From: Thermoplasmata archaeon
Lineage (GTDB): Archaea; Thermoplasmatota; Thermoplasmata; SG8-5; JAGLSY01
Length of the DNA stretch: 6,802 nt
Assembly (NCBI GenBank): GCA_023135545.1
Contig: JAGLSY010000088.1
Location: 1 to 6,802, forward strand
Direction: 5' to 3'
The position numbers were made by a program, and so were the translations under genes. Of this stretch, positions 1-4,905 are shown piece by piece (positions within the stretch are counted from its first letter, which is position 1; every line of letters starts with the position of its first letter). The notes below the pieces were generated by a model that saw nothing but the letters and a program-made list of their open reading frames with translations, did not search any database and was not told the origin of the DNA.

Positions 1-36
1 GAATTTAATTTATGGTTTTAATATTTTTTGAACATG

Positions 37-62
37 TACGCCCAATTCAGCAATTGGGCGTA
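37..62. repeat. Perfect 11-bp inverted repeat with 4-base loop
   Basis: The arms at 37-47 and 52-62 are exact reverse complements (left arm TACGCCCAATT) around the loop CAGC, so the transcript of either strand would fold into a stable hairpin. No T-run follows it on either strand in the direction that would make an intrinsic terminator: the T6 run at 24-29 lies 5' of it on the plus strand. It is downstream of the tRNA methylthiotransferase gene and could stabilise or process that transcript's 3' end, or be a protein-binding palindrome for a gene left of the window. The hairpin is seen directly; its role is unknown. Confidence 0.75.
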
Positions 63-70
63 GGTGGGGA

Positions 71-215
71 AAGCTTACATCCAGTTGCGGAAGTTTCAAC
101 GTGCTAACGTGGGTCCCAGTGATAGTCAGTGTGGGTCTTAGTATTTCCCAGTTCGGCGGGGGGTTGGAAGGCGGGTAAAACTAGCACCCAGAGACGGTTG
201 TTTCAACGCGCTAGC
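71..215. repeat. Imperfect direct repeat pair at the 3' end of the methylthiotransferase gene
   Basis: Bases 71-108 and 178-215 align without gaps, 107 bp apart, with 27 of 38 identical by my count. The core (GTTTCAACGYGCTA, 93-106 and 200-213) has 13 of 14 identical. The right copy contains the last codons and the TGA stop of the methylthiotransferase. Read on the minus strand, the left copy also spells Leu-Ala-Arg-stop with synonymous changes. This could be a decayed local duplication of the gene's 3' end or a repeated 3'-end signal. The right copy also carries a CTAGC (181-185) / GCTAG (210-214) inverted pair with an inner GTTG-TTT-CAAC stem around the stop codon. Confidence 0.5.
82..175 (+). 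repeat. Copy A of a G-rich non-coding element, related to 3034-3120
   Basis: Three blocks occur here in the same order and strand as at 3034-3120. The first is CAGTTGCGGA (82-91, identical). The second is at 110-134, with 21 of 25 bases identical to 3078-3103 allowing one gap. The third is a G-run block at 158-175 resembling 3105-3120. Block spacing differs between the copies, this one having about 20 extra bases between blocks two and three. No open reading frame, tRNA or clear C/D-box signature explains it. It could be a dispersed intergenic repeat or a small RNA family. Block three is low complexity and counts for little alone. Confidence 0.4.
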
Positions 216-1477
216 TCCCCAATCAAATGGGTGTCCGTGTTCCCAATTATCTTTATAAAATACCATTCACCCAGAGCTATCTCCTGGTCCACAACGACCG
301 GCTGATAGTTCCCGGTCCTCAAAAAGGTGGTGCCCGGTTTGCGGTACTCGGTGGCAATCACTTTCATCTTTTCTTCGATCCTGGCCGATAATTTTTTTCT
401 GGATATCTCGAATCTCAGACTCGTGATTATGCGGGATCGGTCCTTTGATTTCCAGCCCGAAATCTGGTCTTTCATTTTTGCCGCGGTGGTGCCCGGCCTG
501 GGAGAAAATCTGGTTACATTAATTATGTCTGGCTCCAGTTTTTTCACCAGCTCGACGCTGTCCTGGAACTGGTCATCGGTTTCGCCGGGAAAGCCGGTTA
601 TGATATCTGTGGAAATCGTCATGTCAGGATAGGCATGCCTGAGAGATTCGATAATATTGAACAAGTCAGATGTGGTATATTTCCTGCCCATGTTTTGCAG
701 AATTTCATCGCTGCCGGATTGGACTGGCAGGTGGATAAACTTGAAAATCCTGTCATTGCCAAAAGCCTGAATCAGGGGTTCCAGTATTTCCAGGGTGGCG
801 GCAGGATTCATCATCCCCACTCTGGCCATGAAATTTGCATCTAGCTGAGATATGGAATTCATGATATCTGGCAGCCTGGGTTTTTCTCCGATGTCCATGC
901 CGTAGACGGCGGTGTCCTGGGCGGTTATCTGAAGTTCTGCGACACCCGAATTTATCAATGCCCGTGCCCTAGATTTTATATCAGCCAACTGCCTGCTTTT
1001 CAGAGGGCCTCTAGCAAACCTTGTTATGCAGTAGGCACAGTCGCCTAGGCAGCCGGTGGCTATTGGAAGGATGCCCACCTTGTTTTCCGGAGCTGGCATC
1101 ATCGAGGGTGCGGAGGAGGGCATGGGCGAGGAATTGGAACAGCTGGAGATTGCGGTGGTTATAACTTCCAGAATCTGAGTGTTGGACGCCGGTGGAAAGA
1201 GCATGGCCTCCGGTGCCACTTTCAGGATTTTGCTTTCACATATGGGGCCAAGGCACCCGCACACAAACAGTTTTTTATTTTCTCCGGCAAGCTGGCTTAT
1301 GCGTTTCAGCATCTTCTGCTCGGTGGTTTCTATGACCCCGCACGTGAACAATACTGCCCAGTCATAATCTTCGTCATGGTTTACGAATTCGTGGCCCTGG
1401 CCATGCAACAGACCGGCTAATTCATTTGCCTCTCCTTTGTTCAGAGTGCAACCGTAGGCTTCCAACAATATTCTCAT
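203..1477 (-). CDS. Radical SAM tRNA methylthiotransferase, e-MtaB/CDKAL1 type (ms2t6A37 formation)
   Basis: This enzyme is predicted to add a methylthio group to N6-threonylcarbamoyladenosine at position 37 of ANN-decoding tRNAs, using two [4Fe-4S] clusters and SAM in the cytoplasm. Numbered from the start chosen here (424 residues, usual for the family), the N-terminal UPF0004 domain has its three cluster cysteines at C10 (EAYGCTLN), C46 (FTCGVIETTE) and C75 (VCGCLGP). The radical SAM cluster is C143-x3-C147-x2-C150 (TGCLGDCAYC), followed by an ARG..KSR segment as in CDKAL1-like members. The HLPVQSGSDE and STDIITGFPGET motifs follow, and a C-terminal TRAM-like tRNA-binding region covers about residues 365-424. 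An ATG 15 bp upstream (1492) is in frame. I chose 1477 because family members begin just before the YGC motif and because the TATA box at 1499-1506 places transcription start at about 1476. A Ser/Pro/Met-rich linker at residues 111-132 is unusual. Substrate choice (t6A, not i6A) is inferred from subfamily resemblance. Confidence 0.93.
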   Translation of the reverse strand: MRILLEAYGCTLNKGEANELAGLLHGQGHEFVNHDEDYDWAVLFTCGVIETTEQKMLKRISQLAGENKKLFVCGCLGPICESKILKVAPEAMLFPPASNTQILEVITTAISSCSNSSPMPSSAPSMMPAPENKVGILPIATGCLGDCAYCITRFARGPLKSRQLADIKSRARALINSGVAELQITAQDTAVYGMDIGEKPRLPDIMNSISQLDANFMARVGMMNPAATLEILEPLIQAFGNDRIFKFIHLPVQSGSDEILQNMGRKYTTSDLFNIIESLRHAYPDMTISTDIITGFPGETDDQFQDSVELVKKLEPDIINVTRFSPRPGTTAAKMKDQISGWKSKDRSRIITSLRFEISRKKLSARIEEKMKVIATEYRKPGTTFLRTGNYQPVVVDQEIALGEWYFIKIIGNTDTHLIGELAR

Positions 1478-1498
1478 TGGGGTTGCTATCATGATTAT

Positions 1499-1506
1499 GT
1501 ATAAAT
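1499..1506 (-). promoter_or_regulatory. TATA box of the methylthiotransferase gene
   Basis: On the minus strand this reads ATTTATAC. Its centre is about 26 bp upstream of the ATG at 1477, the usual distance from an archaeal TATA box to the transcript start, which predicts a leaderless mRNA. The in-frame ATG at 1492 lies only about 10 bp downstream of the box, so it should be outside a transcript made from this promoter. Confidence 0.55.
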
Positions 1507-1531
1507 CAATTATTATCTATCATTATCAATT

Positions 1532-1549
1532 CTCGTGTAGGCTCGTGTA
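1532..1549. promoter_or_regulatory. Candidate operator: CTCGTGTA direct repeat at 10-bp spacing in the divergent promoter region
   Basis: CTCGTGTA occurs at 1532-1539 and again at 1542-1549, exactly ten bases apart, so both copies face the same side of the helix. They lie between the two divergent TATA boxes, about 26 bp from each. A second, weaker direct repeat (ATCAATT at 1505-1511 and 1525-1531, 20 bp apart) lies beside it. The repeats are seen directly. A regulator shared by both genes is inference. Confidence 0.35.
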
Positions 1550-1575
1550 TATGACGGTTAAGACGTGGTAAAACC

Positions 1576-1582
1576 TTATATT
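1576..1582 (+). promoter_or_regulatory. TATA box of the heptad protein / deacetylase operon
   Basis: TTATATT, preceded by the A/C stretch AAAACC that could act as a BRE, has its centre about 32 bp before the ATG at 1611. The predicted transcript start is near 1605, leaving a leader of only a few bases. This favours 1611 over the in-frame TTG at 1602. Confidence 0.5.
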
Positions 1583-1610
1583 GTCTTAGAACTATTAGTG
1601 GTTGATAATT

Positions 1611-1862
1611 ATGAGTAGCTATTCCGATAATTCGAGGGCTATAGCCGGCGATGCAAAGGCAATGAAAAAAGATGCCAAGCAGATGACCAGAGATGCAAAA
1701 AAGATGCAGAAGGATGCGAAAAACCAGGCAAAGGCTGCAAAAATCAAGGCAAAGGCGGCTAAGCTGGAGGCGAAAGCCCAGAAACTTGAGATAAAGCTGA
1801 ACAAGATAAGGGCCAAGATACGCCAGTTCAGAGAAAAGGCAGCTAGATATGATAGACAGTAA
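1611..1862 (+). CDS. Small lysine/alanine-rich protein built of ten gap-free heptads
   Basis: I do not recognise the family. From the ATG at 1611 the product is 83 residues: a 13-residue leader, then exactly ten consecutive seven-residue units to the last codon, the first four beginning Asp-Ala-Lys. It has 19 Lys and 7 Arg against 6 Asp and 3 Glu (about +17). It has no proline or cysteine, so one long, highly charged helix is likely. In the early heptads the small or hydrophobic residues sit at unit positions 2 and 5 (Ala, Met). In the later ones they sit at 1 and 4 (Ala/Leu/Ile, then Leu/Ile/Phe/Tyr), a classical coiled-coil pattern. It has no signal peptide, membrane segment or histone fold. 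An HDAC-family gene follows after 41 bp, probably in one transcript. It could bind nucleic acid like an H1-type tail, self-assemble as a coiled coil, or be a lysine-acetylation target; all three are inference. The hydrophobic antisense frame is a mirror of this composition. Confidence 0.8.
   Translation: MSSYSDNSRAIAGDAKAMKKDAKQMTRDAKKMQKDAKNQAKAAKIKAKAAKLEAKAQKLEIKLNKIRAKIRQFREKAARYDRQ
1650..1859 (+). repeat. Ten diverged 21-bp tandem units encoding the heptads
   Basis: The coding sequence from Asp14 to Gln83 divides into ten 21-bp units with no insertion or deletion. The first four begin GATGCN AAR (Asp-Ala-Lys) and later ones keep only Ala or Lys at those positions. The pattern suggests growth by internal duplication followed by divergence, with the N-terminal units the more alike. 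Confidence 0.7.
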
Positions 1863-1903
1863 TCCATCGTTGCAAAAAATAACCTGGGACAGGACTGGAG
1901 ACC

Positions 1904-3013
1904 TTGCCGCAGCATCATGAAGATACAGGTCATTATCAAGGTAAAATACCCATTTTTTTCAGTGATACCTTGGCCAAGTTCAACTTTGGCCAGGGCCATC
2001 CGTTCAATCTGGAGCGGTTCGCATGGTTCATGAATTTACTTGAGAAGGCCGGTTTATCTGACAGGCTGGAAAAACACTCGCTGGTGCCAGCCACCGTCGA
2101 TGACCTCAAGCTGGTGCACAGTGACACCTATCTGGCATACATCGACCACCTTAAAAATATCAATGGCAGGCTGACCATGGACACCCCTGTAAATTCCAAT
2201 GTTACCGAGGTTCAATCCCTGATCGTCGGCTCAGGACTTCAGGCCGCACAGTTGGTGTTGGACAAGGGGGGAGCCGCCCACACCTTTGGTGGCTTGCATC
2301 ATGCAGGACCGGACTACGGAGAAGGATTTTGCCTTTACAATGATGTGGCCGTGACCGCCAAGGCGCTGGTGGAAAGGCATGGCCAGAAAAAGATCATGGT
2401 ATTTGACACGGACGCTCACCAGGGAAACGGAACCATGGACATTTTCTATGATGATCCGCGGGTTCTGTTTATTTCAATCCATCAGGACCCGAGGACCCTG
2501 TATCCCGGAAGGGGATTTGTTCACGAAATTGGCTCTGGTGAGGGAACTGGCTATACAGTTAATATTCCCATACCGCCGTATTCATCGAACTCGCAATATG
2601 AAAGGGCGCTGGACGAGATTTTCACGCCCTTGGTCAAGGAGTTCGAGCCCGATGTTATAATCCGGAACGGGGGTTCGGACCCTTATCACGGCGATGATTT
2701 GACAATTCTGGGCCTGGATTATGATGGGCTCAACATGGTAGGAAGGAAGGTGCGGGAAGCGGCGCTGGACGGTCCGGGGGCGTGCGATAAACAGATAGAT
2801 ATGATGGTAAGTGGCTATGGCGATTTAGTAATATACGGGTGGCTGGCACTTTTCTGCGGCATCGAGGGGCTGGATGATATCGATTACAAAAAGCTAGCTC
2901 CGACAGAGTACCGGCGACCGGGTGGATACACACAGGAAAAGCTGGATGATATAACGGAGGAAATGCTGGTAGCCCTCAAAAAAGAGCTGGAAGAATACTG
3001 GAATTGCTTTTGA
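1904..3013 (+). CDS. Histone deacetylase superfamily protein (zinc-dependent deacetylase)
   Basis: This is a cytoplasmic amidohydrolase of the arginase/deacetylase fold, predicted to remove acyl groups from lysine or polyamine-like amines. In 369 residues the full active site is present. H132-H133 (GGLHHAGPDYGEGFC) is the charge-relay pair. D170, H172 (DTDAHQGNGT) and D259 (GGSDPYHGDD) are the zinc ligands, and Y305 (SGYGD) is the transition-state tyrosine. Residue 173 is Gln where class I and II enzymes have a second His; DAHQGNG resembles class IV (HDAC11-like) and some prokaryotic members. The start is uncertain. The frame is closed upstream by a stop at 1880, no ATG precedes the conserved N-terminal FSDTLAKFNFGQGHPF segment, and TTG 1904 is the best candidate. 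GGAG lies only 3 bases before it, and an A-rich TATA-like stretch (1874-1882) about 26 bp before it could give a leaderless start. The lysine-rich gene 41 bp upstream suggests a protein substrate. Small-molecule substrates (acetoin-utilisation or acetylpolyamine type) remain possible. Confidence 0.93.
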   Translation: MPQHHEDTGHYQGKIPIFFSDTLAKFNFGQGHPFNLERFAWFMNLLEKAGLSDRLEKHSLVPATVDDLKLVHSDTYLAYIDHLKNINGRLTMDTPVNSNVTEVQSLIVGSGLQAAQLVLDKGGAAHTFGGLHHAGPDYGEGFCLYNDVAVTAKALVERHGQKKIMVFDTDAHQGNGTMDIFYDDPRVLFISIHQDPRTLYPGRGFVHEIGSGEGTGYTVNIPIPPYSSNSQYERALDEIFTPLVKEFEPDVIIRNGGSDPYHGDDLTILGLDYDGLNMVGRKVREAALDGPGACDKQIDMMVSGYGDLVIYGWLALFCGIEGLDDIDYKKLAPTEYRRPGGYTQEKLDDITEEMLVALKKELEEYWNCF

Positions 3014-3028
3014 ATATGAAAATACCTA

Positions 3029-3033
3029 TTTTT
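3029..3033 (+). terminator. Possible oligo-T terminator after the deacetylase gene
   Basis: A TTTTT run begins 15 bases after the TGA stop at 3011-3013. Archaeal RNA polymerase can terminate at short U-tracts without a hairpin. The run is minimal, so this is a weak call. Confidence 0.3.
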
Positions 3034-3120
3034 CAGTTGCGGATGCTCCTGGGAGGGACGTCTTTGATGTCTCAGTTTGGGTGCCAGTAATGTTACAGTG
3101 TGGTGGGGGTGGTAGGTGGG
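3034..3120 (+). repeat. Copy B of the G-rich non-coding element, with quadruplex-type G-tracts
   Basis: Copy B follows the deacetylase gene. It shares CAGTTGCGGA (3034-3043), the block at 3078-3103 and the G-rich block at 3105-3120 with copy A at 82-175, in the same order. Its last 19 bases (3102-3120) contain five G-tracts of two to five bases separated by one or two bases, enough for a two-tier G-quadruplex. No convincing coding frame runs through it. Confidence 0.4.
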
Positions 3121-3190
3121 CACTCTCCCTGCTTAACACGTAATTAACCTTCAAAAATCCTCAATCATCTCCAATCCGCCAGTTTATCCC

Positions 3191-3218
3191 ATATATTTAT
3201 ATTCATTAAATTATATAC
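3191..3218 (+). promoter_or_regulatory. AT-rich promoter of the HerA-like gene with two TATA candidates
   Basis: ATATATTTATATT (3191-3203) and TTATATAC (3211-3218) are both acceptable archaeal TATA boxes. The first predicts a transcript start near 3222, leaving a short leader that includes the ribosome-binding site at 3232-3239. The second predicts a start near 3241, almost at the TTG codon. The sequence does not decide between them. Confidence 0.5.
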
Positions 3219-3231
3219 TGTTTGACATATT

Positions 3232-3239
3232 GGAAGTGA
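3232..3239 (+). promoter_or_regulatory. Shine-Dalgarno site deciding the HerA-like TTG start
   Basis: GGAAGTGA differs by one base from the archaeal consensus GGAGGTGA. Its GGAAG core ends 7 bases before TTG 3244, near the ideal distance, against 16 bases before the in-frame ATG at 3253. An ATG at 3248 is in another frame. Confidence 0.45.
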
Positions 3240-3243
3240 GACA

Positions 3244-4809
3244 TTGGATGGGATGCAGGACAATACAGATTATGATGAAGATACTGGCACCTTGGGTGAG
3301 GACCATATCGAAGAACATGTCGGGGCACATGACGGGACCCATGACGACCACGGACCGGGCACGAATGTTGTTGGAATAATTTACGGTGATGTCGGAACGA
3401 CAACATTCAAGTGCAGCGTGACTGGCCATCTGGAAAAAGCCGAATACGTGCAGGTTCCGCACGAGACCTGCGGCATGGTGCTGGGGCAGGTTGATTCCAT
3501 TGAGCGGAAAACCAACCTTTCCCTGGAAAAAGCCAAACTCATGTCCGAGGGCCAGGCATTCAATATTGAAGAGAGGGTGACTGCTGTTTTGACCATGCTC
3601 GGATATCGAGATGACAGGGACCTTCTGCAGACTCCGGGTACGCCTTTCAAGGCCGGCTCGCCGGTTTTGAGGGCTGATGATGACCTTATCAGGAATGTAA
3701 TCGGTATAAAGGAAAATGCCAAGACCGGGGCCTATATAGGAATGCTCAACGGCCATGATGTCCGGATAGAACTGGACATCAACTCCATGGTGCAGAAACA
3801 TGTTTCGGTGCTGGCCAAGACCGGGGGCGGCAAGAGCTACATGACCGGCGTTATTCTTGAGGAATTGATGAAGCACGACGTTACAGTCCTGATAGTAGAC
3901 CCCCATGGCGAGTACAATTCGATGGTTGATTCTGGGGTGTATGTTGATGGGGCCGAGAAGTTCGGAATTTCGCCAAAATCCTACAAAGATAAGATAATGG
4001 AATTCTCGCCCGATACCAAAATAAACAAAAGTGCCGAGCCTCTGAAATTCACACTGGCCAATATGGAGCCCAAGGACCTGTTGGAATTGACCAACATAAA
4101 GAATGGCAGGAAAGAATTGACTTCCCTCAAGAATGCCATCGAGGCGTTGAGGACGGCCAAGACAAGCTATACCCTATCAGATTTGATGAAGGTCCTGGAG
4201 GCCGAGGAAGATGGGGGAAACGGCACCCTGCTTCAGGAGCTGGAGTATCTGAATTCAATTGACATATTTGCCGAGCGCGGGACCAAGATGAACGAGCTCA
4301 TCACCAAGGGCAAGACCACCATTCTGAATCTGAGAGGAACTCCTCCGGATATCCAGAGCCTCATTGTGAACAGGATTGCCACCGCTCTTTTCGAGCTGAG
4401 GAAGATCAACTCCATCCCGCCGATGCTGATGGTGGTCGAGGAGGCCCATAACTACTGCCCCCAGCAGGGCATCGTGGACAGCTCCAAGATAATGAGGACC
4501 ATCGCCTCGGAGGGAAGAAAATTCGGATTGGGAATGATCATCATCACCCAGAGGGCCGCCAAGGTGGATAAGAACGTGCTGAGCCAGTGCAACACACAGG
4601 TCATTCTGAAAGTGACAAATCCAAATGATATCAAGGCCATAGTTTCCTCGGTTGAAGGGCTGTCGGCCGGCATGGCCGACGAGATACAGCGCCTGCCTAT
4701 CGGAATAGCCATAGTGAGCGGGGGCGGGGTGTCAAATCCCTTGTTTGTCCAGATAAGGCCGAGGGAGACCAGGCACGGCGGGGAGTCTGTAAAGATTATT
4801 GATGATTAG
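3244..4809 (+). CDS. herA: HerA-like hexameric ATPase / DNA translocase with acidic His-rich N-terminal extension
   Basis: This is a HerA/FtsK-superfamily ATPase (COG0433, DUF87-type), known in archaea as a hexameric DNA translocase that works with NurA and often Mre11-Rad50 in end resection. In order, 521 residues show: an extension (1-41) with 9 Asp, 4 Glu, 5 His and no Lys or Arg; a HAS-barrel beginning VVGIIYGDVGTTTF (42-55); Walker A AKTGGGKS with K197 and S198; IVDPHGEY (217-224); Walker B LMVVEEAH with E399 and E400; EGRKFG (423-428) and TQR (435-437), candidate arginine-finger and sensor elements; and a C-terminal SQCNTQVILKV segment. Euryarchaeal relatives usually begin at the IGxIYGDVGTTEF position, so the extension is extra. 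TTG 3244 is chosen from its ribosome-binding site; ATG 3253 would remove three residues. No nurA, mre11 or rad50 lies in the window, so this may be a stand-alone HerA-like subfamily, and the symbol is given in the family sense. Confidence 0.9.
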   Translation: MDGMQDNTDYDEDTGTLGEDHIEEHVGAHDGTHDDHGPGTNVVGIIYGDVGTTTFKCSVTGHLEKAEYVQVPHETCGMVLGQVDSIERKTNLSLEKAKLMSEGQAFNIEERVTAVLTMLGYRDDRDLLQTPGTPFKAGSPVLRADDDLIRNVIGIKENAKTGAYIGMLNGHDVRIELDINSMVQKHVSVLAKTGGGKSYMTGVILEELMKHDVTVLIVDPHGEYNSMVDSGVYVDGAEKFGISPKSYKDKIMEFSPDTKINKSAEPLKFTLANMEPKDLLELTNIKNGRKELTSLKNAIEALRTAKTSYTLSDLMKVLEAEEDGGNGTLLQELEYLNSIDIFAERGTKMNELITKGKTTILNLRGTPPDIQSLIVNRIATALFELRKINSIPPMLMVVEEAHNYCPQQGIVDSSKIMRTIASEGRKFGLGMIIITQRAAKVDKNVLSQCNTQVILKVTNPNDIKAIVSSVEGLSAGMADEIQRLPIGIAIVSGGGVSNPLFVQIRPRETRHGGESVKIIDD

Positions 4810-4874
4810 ATTAGTGGACTCGAGACTCGGGAATTATTTAGTAATCTGCTATACAAAACAATGTACCAATGAAC

Positions 4875-4882
4875 TTATATAT
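4875..4882 (+). promoter_or_regulatory. TATA box of the membrane protein gene
   Basis: TTATATAT is centred about 27 bp before the ATG at 4906, predicting transcription start on or beside that codon and so a leaderless mRNA. The in-frame ATG at 4888 is only 6 bp past the box and should not be transcribed from this promoter. Confidence 0.6.
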
Positions 4883-4905
4883 CGAATATGCCATTTTATT
4901 ATTCG

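Noticed and set aside
37..62. Rho-independent terminator for the methylthiotransferase gene
   Set aside because: The hairpin is real, but on the minus strand it is followed by A-rich rather than T-rich sequence, so it does not fit an intrinsic terminator.
111..137. C/D-box small RNA or tRNA fragment in the GTGGGTC repeats
   Set aside because: A GTGATAG resembling a C box is present, but no D box lies at a proper distance, and no tRNA arms or TTCGA loop can be drawn.
1611..1862. Histone or histone H1 homologue
   Set aside because: There is no histone fold, and the composition alone (Lys/Ala-rich heptads) does not establish homology to H1 or HU tails.
1619..1999. Minus-strand frame of 126 residues with hydrophobic runs, resembling a membrane protein
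   Set aside because: It is the antisense of the lysine/alanine-rich gene: Lys and Ala codons read backwards give Phe, Leu, Cys and Ala. The plus strand has the TATA box and exact heptads.
3014..3243. A small protein gene between the deacetylase and HerA-like genes
   Set aside because: Frames here are short, lack a start with a supporting site, and run through G-rich repeats and AT-rich promoter sequence.
3211..3906. Minus-strand frame of 231 residues opposite the HerA-like gene
   Set aside because: It runs antisense to the conserved HAS-barrel and Walker A coding region and shows no recognisable domain.
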